Shown here: positions 46,001 through 55,823 of the stretch, piece by piece
How the letters are laid out: every line of letters begins with the position of its first letter
How positions within the stretch are numbered: position 1 is the stretch's first letter
NCBI GenBank assembly: GCA_958450325.1
Contig: OY288256.1
Location: 51,044,953 to 51,108,952 of the forward strand
Origin: Agrostemma githago
Taxonomy: Eukaryota; Streptophyta; Magnoliopsida; Caryophyllales; Caryophyllaceae
DNA: 64,000 nucleotides
Direction of reading: 5' to 3'
The notes under the pieces: model-generated
What the model saw: the letters and a program-made list of their open reading frames with translations, nothing else
Told to the model about the DNA's origin: nothing
The model's database searches: none
Made by a program: the position numbers and the translations under genes

Positions 46001-47555
46001 GTCTTTCCATTCATCTTCATATGGATTGTGATTTGCCTTTTTTCATGCAAAAAAACCGCTTCAACTTCGTGAATTTTCACGGGTATTACACTACTATTCC
46101 TATAAATTCAATAATTTCACAAATGTACCATGCAATAAAGTCTTTATGTTATAATGCTTATTAATTATATTCGATATTTTCTAATGGCAGTGAAAATGTC
46201 TCAACCCCGTGAATTTTCACGGGTTAGTGCACTAGTATTAATTAATTTGTGACAAATAAATAAACAGGTAGCTCTATTTGGTAGTATATTCAATGGAAAG
46301 GCATTTAGGGAATGGGTCACCCCTGCTGTCCTCAAAGCTTACCAATGGCAGGTATGTACACTCCTACTCTTTTCGTCTCGCTCATATGTTAGTTCTTTGA
46401 TCAAAATACTCCTCATAAATAATACAGATTATAAAAAAGAGAACAAATGACCGAGAGTATCTACCAACACACCTTATGACCTTTTAGCCTTGAGTTAAGA
46501 CTCTTCAATTTTCCTCCAACTTTTACGAGTAATATTTTTATATTATACAAAGTACAATCTTTGTTTAGACTTTATACGATCATCTTTCGGACATCATTTT
46601 TCCAACTTATACGGAATAAAAAACAATGAACATAGTCAATAATCTATTGGAGGAAATGTTTATAATATTGTCAAGACTCAAGTAAATTAAAGTCTTAAGT
46701 TGAGACTTGGATTTAAAAAATTCAACTTAAGATTTTGATAGATTATTGACAGTCTTGAGATAAGATTATTCACAAATTTAACTCTGTTTTTTTATCTCTC
46801 TCAAAACGGTCATATTTATCATAAGTTATACGAAGTAAAGTTTAAAACATGTCAAGTACTTCAAAGTGATCGGTAGGGCAAGGTCTTTTACCAATTTTTT
46901 GCATTCAGCTGTTTATCTCATCTATGTATTTGACTTATCCCAAGTTTAAAACAAATATATTCAGTTTGCTCCTTACAAATATACTCCGTACAAAGAGGCT
47001 CTCTTTGAACGAATGATTCATGCGTTATACTGATTCGAGAATTGTATTGATCGATTGCAGTTTTAAATGCGTTTATAACAATTAAAATTGATTATTTATA
47101 TAGACGAGCACAAACGAGATGGATGAAGTTTCGAGATCAGATATATACGACATTGATGAGGTTGAAGGTGTATCCCCTGAACTCATTCACAAACTTCCTA
47201 GGTTCGATTTCTGTCGCAATTCAACAACTTCTTCTCTTTCCGATGTGCGATGTACAATATGTTTGCAGGTAATAACCTCGATTTGATTTTTATCTATATC
47301 AACGATTTTGTACCCGTGTCATGACATTCTCAAAGAAAACTCGCTAATTTGATTTTAACCGTGTCCTATTTCTTTATGTTTGTTTAGGATCTCACGGAGG
47401 GTGAAAAGGCAAGAATTTTACCCGGATGTGAGCACTTGTTTCATTTACATTGCATAGACAAATGGCTAGCACGAAGTACTTCATGCCCTATTTGTAGAAA
47501 AAATGTCGATTTTGAATATCGATTGGATGTGAAAAGCTTTGTTAGTGACAAATAA
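34003..47555 (+). CDS. RING-H2 E3 ubiquitin ligase, NEP1-interacting-protein-like
   Basis: Five exons join in phase: 34003-34177, 35280-35431, 46268-46351, 47104-47268 and 47388-47555 (TAA), giving 247 residues. The N-terminal 60 residues are hydrophobic. Exon 2 encodes a Gly-rich membrane-type segment with KGQTTETGFCRGAAIG, the hallmark of NIP1/NIP2 proteins. Exon 3 gives FREWVTPAVLKAYQWQ, also typical. Exons 4-5 hold the RING-H2 finger: CTIC, then C-x-H-x2-H-x2-C in GCEHLFHLHC, then CPIC. The finger recruits an E2 enzyme. NIP relatives in Arabidopsis are membrane proteins, linked to anchoring a chloroplast RNA polymerase. Every splice site is GT-AG and no lesion is visible, so it looks functional. 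Intron 2 (35432-46267) is about 10.8 kb and full of mobile DNA; introns 1, 3 and 4 are about 1.1, 0.75 and 0.12 kb. Confidence 0.93.
34635..34712. repeat. Four 20-21-bp tandem copies in intron 1
   Basis: TTGACATGAATTTAATTTAT recurs at about 34635, 34656, 34676 and 34696 with small changes. Confidence 0.8.
35702..35792. mobile_element. Stowaway MITE, 91-bp near-perfect hairpin
   Basis: Arms CTACCTCCGTATCTATATG and CATATAGATACGGAGGGAG fold back on each other and are flanked by TA. It lies in intron 2 of the RING-H2 gene. Confidence 0.9.
35855..39173. mobile_element. TIR element with 6-bp duplication, carrying a nested solo LTR
   Basis: CCTAGGTTG at the left and CAACCTAGG at the right are flanked by TTATAG at 35849-35854 and 39174-39179. 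Next to each end lie GACACGG/CCGTGTC-type strings. Without the LTR at 36298-38909 and its duplication it is about 700 bp. A GACGCCGACCCC repeat lies near 36120-36175. The superfamily is unclear since a 6-bp duplication is unusual. Confidence 0.6.
36298..38909 (-). mobile_element. Solo Tat-type LTR, 2612 bp, duplication TTTGG
   Basis: TGTGGACATG...GTGTCTACA ends are flanked by TTTGG at 36293-36297 and 38910-38914. The order matches the other Tat LTRs, but the sequence is a different subfamily, closer to 60308-60762. A TATAAATA box (minus) is at 38310-38317. Two CTCGGCTG half-sites at 38426 and 38446 keep the about 20-bp spacing. Confidence 0.92.
39180..40077. other. Intron 2 DNA without recognised elements
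   Basis: AT-rich, with an ATA/AAT microsatellite at about 40005-40045. No gene. Confidence 0.5.
40081..40635. mobile_element. Fold-back element, about 550-bp imperfect inverted repeat
   Basis: The left arm (40081-40331) and right arm (about 40372-40635) are inverted copies, for example GGAAGTTTAACTTACC near 40199 against GGTAAGTTAAACTTCC near 40496. The outer ends read GTTTGTTTGGTTCA and TGAACCAAATGAACC. The transcript would be a long hairpin. No clear duplication was found, so the family is unassigned. Confidence 0.75.
40641..41387. other. Intron 2 DNA without recognised elements
   Basis: AT-rich, with GGGTCGACCTGGCC-like strings near 41210-41380 that resemble hAT MITE remains but have no clear ends. 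Confidence 0.4.
41388..42345 (-). pseudogene. Ty1/copia 3' remnant: RT end, RNase H, short LTR
   Basis: On the minus strand 42345-41580 encodes copia motifs: TITHPDIAYAAQQ, FLKRILRYIKGTLDYGL, HSSAEAEYRGVAN, RTKHIEIDIHFVREKV and a DVFTKGLP-type end. A frame change near 42020 and a stop near 41670 break it. The G-rich tract CGGGGGTGTCT at about 41577-41587 (minus) precedes a short LTR of about 190 bp (41388-41576). The element is cut off at 42345. It is antisense to the host gene. Confidence 0.8.
42346..42949. other. Intron 2 DNA with a CAC-rich run
   Basis: 42357-42485 is a CACCAC/CGACGACC-rich low-complexity run whose His- or Thr-rich frames are not convincing genes. The rest is AT-rich. Confidence 0.5.
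42950..44495 (+). repeat. About 12 tandem snRNA-promoter-like modules with hairpins
   Basis: A unit of roughly 100-170 bp recurs about 12 times, with starts near 42956, 43086, 43184, 43333, 43446, 43507, 43634, 43763, 43978, 44110, 44214 and 44378. Each begins with a match to RTCCCACATCG, the upstream sequence element (USE) of plant U-snRNA genes; the copies at 42956-42966 and 43507-43517 are perfect. Many units then carry TTATAAATAAG, starting about 32 nt after the USE in the first unit. Then comes AGTCTTAA...TTAAGACT, able to form a stem of 6-11 bp. No known snRNA sequence follows. The array lies in intron 2 of the RING-H2 gene. Confidence 0.75.
44496..46205. other. Intron 2 DNA, mostly unassigned
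   Basis: AT-rich. Around 45525-45725 GGGTCGGGTTCGGGTC strings and TGGCATAAC/GTTTTGCCA edges suggest an old hAT-like MITE. Near 46065-46094 a CGTGAATTTTCACG hairpin followed by CTAC may be a decayed Helitron end. Confidence 0.4.
46206..46235 (+). mobile_element. Helitron-like 3' terminus next to exon 3
   Basis: The hairpin CCCGTGAATTTTCACGGG (46206-46223) is followed 8 nt later by CTAG (46232-46235) and then T. This is the usual plant Helitron end. It is 32 bp upstream of exon 3 of the RING-H2 gene. The 5' end was not located. Confidence 0.6.
46352..47103. other. Intron 3 of the RING-H2 gene
   Basis: It contains a decayed Stowaway-like MITE at about 46366-46457 (CTCTTTTCGTCTCGCTCAT against AAATGACCGAGAG, TA on both sides). 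Nothing else is recognised. Confidence 0.45.
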
Positions 47556-48079
47556 TTGCGAATATTGAATATTTAATGTAAAACATTACGAAATTATTAG
47601 GCCAGGCCATTACGTTGTAATATGGGCGAAGCCCGTCTTTATATGATATAGAGTACTCCGTATGTATTATGTGCACGGAGGCAGATCTATCCATCCCTTG
47701 TGTTAATGACTACGAACACAGACCCCCTAACACAAACTTATGTTAACTGTATGCTTGTTTCTTGGCTTTAAATAGTCATATCGATTGTGAGGTAAAATCG
47801 CGTCACTCTAATACAATAACGTTAGGTTCTTGTGAGACGATTTAGGTCTTGTTTTTTTATAGTGAGGTGTGATTACCTAAACTGAACCGAATTGAAGTGA
47901 GTTTAAATAAATTGAAATAAGTTGAATTAACTGAATTAAAATTAAATTAACCTGATAAAGTTGAACTGAATTTAACCATGTTTAAATGGATTGGATTGAA
48001 CTAAAATAAAATGAATAAAGAACCTATAATCCTATAAATGTAAGAAGTTAGGAAAACCCCCCACTATTCCTTATGAACA
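47556..48079. other. Spacer after the RING-H2 gene
   Basis: This should include the 3' untranslated region. 47860-48000 has TGAACTGAA/TTGAATTAA-type repeats resembling the Tourist-like MITE at 30484, without clear ends. Confidence 0.4.
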
Positions 48080-50657
48080 GTAACCCTCTGTTTCCTCTGC
48101 CTCCCATGCCTCTTCTTCTTCCCCTGCTGTTTCCTCCTCTGTTTTCCCTTCCCTTACTTCTCCCTCATTCGTTTCGTCTTCTCTCTTTCTCCGCTACGCT
48201 CCTCTTCTGCGTCCTTTTTGATTTCTGGTGAGTCCAATTTCTTTGTAGTCCTTTCTTTTTTGGGTTTGGCGTTCCTCTCGATCCTCGGTGAGTCCGCTTC
48301 AGTTGTAATTAGTTTGGGGTTTTTGTTTGTTTGGGTTCTGTTGTTCCCGATTGTTGCCCCTCTCCGATCTCTGCTGTGTCGGGGAGTTCTGCGCCTTGGG
48401 TTGCTTGTGGTCTTCCGTGTTTCTCGATTTCTTGTTGAGTTTGGTTGTCTGGGTCCGACTTGTCGGGTGGCGCGTTCAATTTCTGGGCAGTCTGGGGATG
48501 TTTTGCTCTGGGTTCTGTGAGTTTGCATTTAGGGTTTTTCAGTTCTGGGTTCTGGTTTGGCTTCCAAGTATCATTTCTGATTTGGTTGCTTCGATTGTGG
48601 CATTCGAGTTCGGTCCTGGATCGGTTCCGATTCATTGGGTGTCGTAGCGTCGCGTTTCGGAACGGACTTAATTAGTGGTTTTCAGTTTTCGGGGACGACT
48701 ACGGATTTGGTTTTCGGTTTCCGTGAATTGGTTATATGTCTGAACCGTATCCTTCTGCTTCGGTTTCGTAGCGTCGCGTTTCGGAACGGAATCTTACGCG
48801 GGTTCGAATGTCTGCTGGCGATAGCAGCTTCGGTTTTTGGTTTAGGCTGATTGGTTATAGGTCTGGATCGTTTCCATTTTATTTCGTGTCGTATCGTCGC
48901 GTTTCGGGACGAACCTTGTCTATGGTGTCATTTCTGATACGTTTGCTCCGATACTGGCATTCGATTGCATGTCTCGACCGGTTTCAATTCGTTCGGTGGC
49001 GTAGCGTCGCGTTTTGGAACGGAATTTTTCAATGGCGTTGCATGTATATTGGCGACTGCATCTTTGTTTCTCGGTTTCTGTGGATTGGCTATAACCGAGG
49101 GTTCGTTTCCAAAATGCCTTGGGTGTTGTAGCGTCGCGTTTCGGGACGGACCTTATCGTTGATCTTAGATGTATGGGAAATGATTGCGGTTCTGACTATC
49201 GATTTCCCGTAGCTTGGTTATACGTCTGAACTGTATCCATCTATTGTTTGGATTCGTGGCGTCTCCGTTGTTTGAATGTCTGGGGGCGATTACAGATTCG
49301 GTTTTCGGGTATAACTGTTCGGGTCTGGGTCTGAATCATCTTCATTTTACTTTGTGTCGTAGCATCGCGTTTCGGAACGGGCTTTGTCTGAAGGCGATTG
49401 TATTTTTTGGTTTTCGGTTTTCGTAGATTGATTCCATTTGTTTGTGGCTTCCGATTGTCTAGCCTCCGGGTACCAATTCTCAATTGTTTGCTTTGCTTTT
49501 CGTTACTGGGTATGGATCTGGATCGTTTCCATCTCTTCTGGTGTCGTAGCGGCGCGTTTGGAGACGGACTTTTTCAGTGGTTCCGAATGTCCAATGGGTG
49601 AACAGCAGTTGGTATTTGCTGGGGACTTGTAATTGTCTGAAATTTATATGGAGTACATCTATGCATTCCGAGCTTGCGTTTTGGGTTTAGCGTCAGGTTT
49701 ACGGACTGCAGTTATGTTAGGTTTGACATATGTGTTGAATTGAGATTTTGTTTGTAGTTTTCGATTAATATTGGTTCTGAGTTATTTGCTTCAATTATAG
49801 CATTTCGCTATAAGTCTGGATCGGTTCCGTTTGTGTGGTGTCGTAGCGTCGCGTCTCGGAACAGACTTTCTCATTGTGACATTTGGTCATACGTGTGGAA
49901 TCGTTCCCACTTGTCTGGTGTCGTATCGTTGCGTTTAGGGACCGACTTTTCGTTGTTGCCTTTGGTTATGGGTCTGGATTCTGTCTCCCCTGTTTGGTGG
50001 CGTGGCGTCGCATTTCGTAGCCGATTTGCCTGCTGTAGCCTTTGGTTCTGAGTCTAGATCGTTTCAAATTGTTTGGTTGCATGTCGTCTCGTCTATGCAC
50101 TTATTTTTTCGGTGCGGCATTTGGTAATACGTCTGGATCGTTTTCCTTTTTTCCGGTTTCATAGCGTCGCGTTTCGAGACCTTTTTTGTGTCGTTGTGGT
50201 CTTTTGGTTCTAAGTCTGGGTCGTTTCCATTTGTTTTACGCCGTGTTTTTGGATTTCTGTAAGCTGGTCGCTACCAATGGATCGCCGTTGTTTGATTTGG
50301 TCGTCGCGCCGTCGTGACTCGGGACGACGTGTACCGGCGATGTTGTACATATTGGGCCGACGTCAGCATGTACCTTCGGTCTTTGTGCTCTGGTTATATG
50401 GTTGGACCGTCTCCATATGTTCTCGGGTCGTATCAATTCGTTTCGCGAAAGGGGTATCTAGTGTATTTGGCTGTGTAGACATTGATTTTCTGGCCTGCGT
50501 ACTCTCTTTTTGTTCCAACCTGGGTATTGTGGCCACATGACGTATCTGTGTATCTTGGCGTAGCCGTGGCGTCTTATTGGTGGAGTGGTAGTCTATTTGA
50601 GCAGGCTGGTTATTTAGTTGACTGATGCGTTGCTTTATTTGTTCACTGTTTTTGTAG
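48080..50657 (+). other. Putative leader exon and leader intron of XS gene 3
   Basis: 48090-48229 is pyrimidine-rich, like plant leaders, and ends at a donor, TTTCTG|GTGAGTCC. A branch-T-rich acceptor, CACTGTTTTTGTAG, ends at 50657, 22 nt before the ATG of XS copy 3. If spliced, the intron is about 2.4 kb and holds the CpG-rich array. The exon call is inference. Confidence 0.45.
48600..50450. repeat. CpG-rich degenerate tandem array
   Basis: The core GTCGTAGCGTCGCGTTTCGG plus AACGGAC recurs near 48642, 48768, 48893, 48998, 49127, 49356, 49541, 49838, 49920, 50000 and 50160, with weaker copies near 50290 and 50430. Spacing is often 100-130 bp. GTCTGGATCGTTTCC usually comes about 30 bp before the core. 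A further weak copy lies at 51481. Cores are better kept than the DNA between them. Confidence 0.75.
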
Positions 50658-50679
50658 ACTGCTGTTGCGCCGGCACGTG

Positions 50680-51228
50680 ATGGAAGGTGCTCACGATTGT
50701 GGAACCTGCGTAGCTGGGAGTGCATGTGTGGCCTGTGTTCCCGATAATGGTGCTTGTGCTGCTGAGTATGCGTATCCTGCTAGGTGTATTGTTGATGACA
50801 TGCCGTATCATGTACAGCACACGCGCTCGGCGACGCGGCTCCACGTGATACTGAAGGATAGGCTGAGGAGTCTGGGTTACCCGATAGTGTATTTGGGCCC
50901 TGTACTTAGGCGGCAGGGTGTTGCTTTCAAAAAAGCTATATTCTTAGAGTTTGGCGAAGGCCTGGACAACTTCCGCCATGCTTTTAGGCTTGAAAATCTC
51001 TTCCGGGAACATGGCTACGGGAGGGAGCACGTATCTGCTCGTACCGATCGTTTTGGTGGCATTCGTTTGTGGACTGCAACGCGGGAGGACAATGAGTGCT
51101 TACCAGGACAAACGCAGTTCCAGTTCTTACCGGGCGCCGTTCGAGCGGTTACAGGTTCTGAGTCCTGCCATGACAATGATGATGAGTTTGAGATTTTGTT
51201 GGACGCACTGCTAACCCTGTATCCGTGA
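50680..51228 (+). CDS. Stand-alone XS-domain protein, copy 3
   Basis: The frame opens at TTG 50665, but the first ATG is 50680-50682, giving 182 residues. Residues 32-140 fit the XS domain: YPARCIVDDMPYHV, DRLRSLGYPIVYLG, FKKAIFLEFG, HAFRLENLFREHGYG and GGIRLWTATREDNE. It is clearly related to the two minus-strand XS genes 40 kb away. It has a Cys-rich N-terminal extension (Cys at 7, 10, 16, 19, 26 and 36) missing from them, possibly a metal site, though its spacing is not the known zf-XS pattern. A splice acceptor at 50656-50657 suggests a leader intron. The last 15 residues (FEILLDALLTLYP) are hydrophobic. No lesions. The RNA-binding and silencing role is inferred from the XS family only. 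Confidence 0.68.
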   Translation: MEGAHDCGTCVAGSACVACVPDNGACAAEYAYPARCIVDDMPYHVQHTRSATRLHVILKDRLRSLGYPIVYLGPVLRRQGVAFKKAIFLEFGEGLDNFRHAFRLENLFREHGYGREHVSARTDRFGGIRLWTATREDNECLPGQTQFQFLPGAVRAVTGSESCHDNDDEFEILLDALLTLYP

Positions 51229-52094
51229 CTATTTATGTGGTGTGCTGCCGTATGCTTTTCCGTCTTTACCTTTAGGCAAATACTTCAGTTCGTAGTGTGC
51301 TGTGTAGTAAGGACCAATATAGGCGTAATTCCAGTTGGATCTGTTTCAGGACATGCCGCTTGTGCTTGGTTTGATGCTCGTTTAGGATGCTGCTATTCAG
51401 TAGTGTAGGGACTTAGATTTTCCACTTGTGCATGTCGTGCCATATCAGTACCTAATTGTCCGTCCTCTCCGTTTATTTTGTGTCGTGGCACTGCGTTTGG
51501 GAACGGAACCTTTTCAGTGATTGTGAGTGTATAGGGGCGATTGTGGCCCTGTGTAGCGGAACCTTTTCAGTGATTGTGAGTGTATAGGGGCGATTGTGGC
51601 CCTGTGTTTTCGAGACAGCCGGCGCAGGCATCCAGTTCCTCCCCTTCTTCACCATTATCTCCTCCACCCATACCGATGAGGTCCGACCACTGCATGCTGG
51701 AACCACGTGCGAACTGCCTGTATGCAACATGATTTGAAGTTGCTACATTTGACGTCCAGGTTTAAACGACCGTCTGAGGGATTACGTGAGGCTAGGCAAA
51801 TCGAGAGTGGGTGTAAGCGAGTCGGTATAGATCAGGCCGTTTGTTTTCACCTGTTACGGGATGGCGCCGGTGGTATGGTTCCTGCATTTACCGGTCATGG
51901 GTTGTGCAGCGGTCCACTGGTTGTGTTGCACTAGACGATGTTATGTCGGTAGGAGATGGGAAGATGAAACAGACTGCTTGTGATTATTGTGTGTCTTTGG
52001 ATTAAGTACTTGATTTGTCATACATGGGGTTTAAACGACCGTCTGAGGAAGTACGTGAGGCTAGGCATTCTTATGTTCTTGATCCCGATTTGAT
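51229..52094. other. Spacer with short direct repeats
   Basis: Bases 51504-51554 and 51557-51607 are a tandem copy with a 53-bp period. TTTAAACGACCGTCTGAGG and the following GTGAGGCTAGGCA occur near 51762 and again near 52030. An open frame near 51707-51934 has no recognised motif. Confidence 0.6.
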
Positions 52095-52240
52095 AAGAGT
52101 GTGGGGGGAAGTTGCGACCCATAGGTGAGGGCCGAACATATGGTTAAGGCTCTCCTCGAAAGCAGCCTTACACAATTCTGACTCTCTCAGAGAGCTTTTG
52201 CAGCTTGTAATCAATCAATGTACCTTTCCTTGAATCTCGG
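52095..52240 (-). pseudogene. Remnant of an XS-domain gene
   Basis: The plus-strand sequence GGAAGTTGCGACCCATAGGT and the next 130 bases align by eye with 10414-10540 inside XS copy 1 (GAAGTTGCGACCCACAAGTA and on), the part encoding GPYLWVATS and the helix before it. The frame is broken. The rest of the gene is missing. Confidence 0.65.
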
Positions 52241-52414
52241 GAATTCTGATGCTATATTCCCTAGAGAGTTTGTTTATTCCGACCATGTTATTAATTCTCG
52301 GGAATTCTGTGTTACTGTGAAATCTTAGTTATGTCGTCTTGCTAAGCACATTAAGAATAAAACGCTTGTACAAAATGAACAACTTAAATAAAGGTAGATA
52401 GAGTGTTGGGTAAA

Positions 52415-54000
52415 TATGAAGTAGTAGCTGAATCCCTACGGACACTACCTACGTCCTTCTCTATTCACACTTACCAAGCCTTCACTCGATTACACTGAAC
52501 AATGCCTTTATTGACCCTTCAACTTTGTACCTTATTTACCATTACCGCGGTAAAGAAAACCAGTCAAAAATACTACTCTTCGTCACTTATGTCGCGTATT
52601 TTCCCTCCTCCGCTCTCTCCTGCTGCAATTGTTGATCTATTGCCACCGACGTTTTGATTGTAAGCTTTCTACTCTTCGTCGGCTTTACTGTTTTGCGCGG
52701 TAGGCAGAGGTTATGCAAAGCGCGCACCTGTGCGTGAATGGTATTTCATGGTGTAGGGTAGTATGTTTTCTGTCTTTGCATGTCGTTCAAGTTTACTAGG
52801 CTAGATTTCCGGGTGTTTGGTTACGTATGGGCTCCCGTTGTCCACGGGGTTTCCCTGCTGACCCAAAAGAGTAGCTGATTACAGAGTTGTATGATAGTTA
52901 TTACAGTACTCCGTCGAGCCACTAACTATTATCTGCTGCCCTTTGCTTCTTTCTTATGACAATGTCAACGAGTACTTATATGACTATACCTGAGTTCCGC
53001 TCTTTTTCGTCTACGGATGTCTGCATGAGGTCCGGATCCATCGCAGGCGCTATTCAGCTGCAAGTATAGTCCTTTCTAGCGAGGACTACATGGAGCAGAT
53101 TTTCGGGAGACTTAATGTAGCTGGCAGGGCAGCGGTGTCGGTTACGTGCAAGGCGTGGGCGCGAATGTTCCTACTTCGTCCCGATGCGCCTCAGTGGACT
53201 ACAGACTATAACAAGAAATTACAGACTGAACATCGCAGGGGTTTGACGACTGTCTACAGGGGTGGCGTCGTTGTCTCGCAAAGGTGTAGATGTCATTTGA
53301 CTGCGAATGTGATCGCTAAGACAATGCTGCACAACTTCCAATCAGATGCAATTACACCCCCGCAAAGCTTGGAAATCAGTGCCAACGCCCTCGCAGAGGC
53401 TGATGCCGACTACTTCGAGTAGTTCAGCAGAGAGGAGGTTCACAGGGCACGTGACATCGCTCTTGTTCTGCTGAGCAGGGTCGATTTGGTCGCTCTCGAC
53501 TGATCTGCTGGCCAGGCACTAGACCTTGGCTGCTGTGTGAAAGCACGACTAACTCATTTTGGGTGGTGGCCACTTATGGTGGTTCCAGCGCTGTAGCTGC
53601 GGCAGTTCGTACGCATGCTGTCTGTCTATGTATTATATCTGACTTTTAGACAACGTTATGTCACCAGTAGTGTTTGTAGCTAAGGGCTGCTGTTCCCTAT
53701 TATGCTAAGATGGTATTCTGCCTATACTATTGGAAGTGGCACCTACTTATTGATATCGGCTGCCTAAACGTTGTGTTAATGACCTGTGGCACCTGTTGCG
53801 TAGTCCTCTTGTGGCTGCTATATTCGAGCGATATACGGTCAGACCAGCCACATACCACTTGTCCAAATCATGCTTACCATACCCAATTCGGCGATTCCCA
53901 GGTGGGATATCGTCCTGCTATTTGTGATGATCCGCACGGTGCAGTTTACTACTGTTCCTTTGGGTTACAGTTTGTGCGCTGATGGTTGTCCCACCCTTAA
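52415..54000 (+). repeat. Duplicated segment, copy A (partner 57150-58750)
   Basis: Promoter-side blocks (CTTACCAAGCCTTCACTCGATTACAC against CTTACCAGGCTTACACTCAATTACAC), the leader exon end (GATTGTAAGCTTTCTACTC in both), the coding region and the 3' block (CTTTTAGACAACGTT) all occur in the same order in both segments. Confidence 0.8.
52960..53503 (+). pseudogene. F-box-like protein, copy A, broken
   Basis: The frame that matches copy C can be followed from about 52985 (FFVYGCLHEV) through YSAASIVLSSEDYMEQIFGRL and CKAWARMFLLR to TGA at 53501-53503. TAG at 53420-53422 interrupts it, and the N-terminal third is scrambled. The block from MEQIFGRLN to CKAWARMF resembles an F-box (IF-x-RL, then VCK-x-W). 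Compared with copy C the middle is well kept, including VVSQRCRCHL. It lies in the duplicated segment starting at 52415. Confidence 0.65.
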
Positions 54001-55100
54001 TTGCCAATTGGAAGGAATAATAATGATTATCCTTTCTGTTCGTCCATAGGTCGTTGCCGGCCAATGCAAACGTGTTCCATTTTTTCTGTTTCCGTTACAA
54101 CGGAGCTGTCGCATATTCAATTCAGTACTTGCAAGGTCCTGTATGCGATACAGAGACCATTCGTATATCTTTTAAACAATAGATGGTGTTTACCCACCGC
54201 ATGTTCGTAAGAGACGTCATGTAAACCGACACGCTGAGCCGACAAGTACAAATTCCAGCCTAGGCATACCTGACATCTTTGGCATTGTGCTCTGACAGAG
54301 CGCCATATTCTTATGTACTGCCTCCAACATATATTTGTAGCTGTATGACAATCTGAGCGTTCGGACTTGGTGCCAGCCAACGATTGTCCGTTGTGAGTTT
54401 ATTAACTCGCCGACGAGACTTATGCTTCTTAGGCCACTTCGAAGAAAAAAAACAAAAAATGCTCCGTCTCGACCATGCACTGCGTGGACACCCCATGTTC
54501 ATATCACTGTCGCGGTCACCGCTTTATGCACTGTAACCAGCCCTTTTTTTGTGTTTTTATATATTTTTACCCACGAGGATTGCAGGTGACTTTGCACACG
54601 TCCTGAACGACGTTAACCATGACACGACTTCACGGGTACTTATTCGGTATTGTTTTGGAAAGGACACGAGCCATATCATAGTTGCGCTGCCCCATGCCTC
54701 TACACATTTTGAGGATAAAAAACACACAAAGGGAGTACAAACAACGAACTGTACAGACCCGGGACACTACTACGTACGACGATATTCGCAACCAGAATGT
54801 GAACCGCCACAAAACTATGTACTAATTGTAGTGACCAGCTAAGCGTATAATTATTGCCTACACCTTCCTATCATATTTGCATACACCCCATGTCTAATCA
54901 ACTCATGTCAATAGATTAACTACACTAAATCAGCCACTACCCTCACAGTTGCCAACCTCTTATCCAACAGTCCCTACTAGCAACATTAATAATCCCCCGG
55001 CCCCTCACCTTTCCTCGCCCTTCCCTGAACATTAAGTCATTACTGCACCTCCCACATCTCCAAGGAAAAAAAAAAAAAACAAGTGCATCCTTCACTTCTC
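53504..55100. other. Spacer between F-box-like copies A and B
   Basis: No gene recognised. The short frames lack motifs. 54980-55130 has a C/T-rich tract and a poly-A run, and could be the promoter and leader of copy B. Confidence 0.4.
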
Positions 55101-55109
55101 AAGGACCCT

Positions 55110-55805
55110 TCTACTGCGTTTGCTGGACTCCCCGTCAAGACTTCCTGGGGCTATAATTTATATACTACTGCAGAGCTTCTGCTGTCTTCCTGCATGTAAG
55201 TCACGAAATGTTCCCAAGTAATGATCAGTGTGCCCCAGCATAGCTGCATTTTGTGCGTTCTGTTCCCCTGTTTGCAAGTCCTTACATCTTTTTTACAGTG
55301 TTATGTGCGTATACGCTTCATTCAGGCCTAGAAATACATTCATGTTCTGTAACGTAAACTTAGTTTCAGAGCTGTGGTCATGGACCTTATTGATTTTGGT
55401 GTGGTCGCTCTGTCACGTCCGTGCAGGTGACTTCTGGTGTGCTCGAATGCAGTTTGGTTAGCAGTGACACGACACTCATTTCTTTCTTGTTCAAATGGAT
55501 GCCAGCATTCGCATCTTATATTCTGTATGCTAGCATGTCGCTTGTATTTTCCTGGTTTATTGTACATATTTTGCCGAAAAGAAAATGGCATTTGTCTGGA
55601 GGTTTTGACTTTTACGTAGCCATTTTATTGGGTGTTCGCGGATATTAAATGGGTTGGTAGAGGTGGGGTGGATATTGTGTCATGTTGGTTAGTCGCACTA
55701 CCGGCAGGTATTTCCAACATAGGGTTATAATCGCTTCCTATTTCTGTCATGCCTATGCGACTAACTGTTTCCAACCGGTGTATTGACGTATACTCCTGCC
55801 TTACA
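55110..55805 (+). other. Putative leader exon and intron of F-box-like copy B
   Basis: A donor CAT|GTAAGTCAC at about 55195-55197 and an acceptor CTTACAG at 55806 bracket an intron of about 610 bp before the coding exon. TATAATTTATATACT at about 55152-55166 could be a TATA region. Confidence 0.4.
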
Positions 55806-55823
55806 GGCCTTCCGACTGTTAGA

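Noticed and set aside
48154..48647. Overlapping charged and hydrophobic frames on both strands
   Set aside because: They lie in the pyrimidine-rich leader and the CpG-rich array and lack any family motif.
51707..51934. Open frame with FKRPSEGLREARQIES
   Set aside because: No recognised motif; the repeated part is a short DNA direct repeat with different reading downstream.
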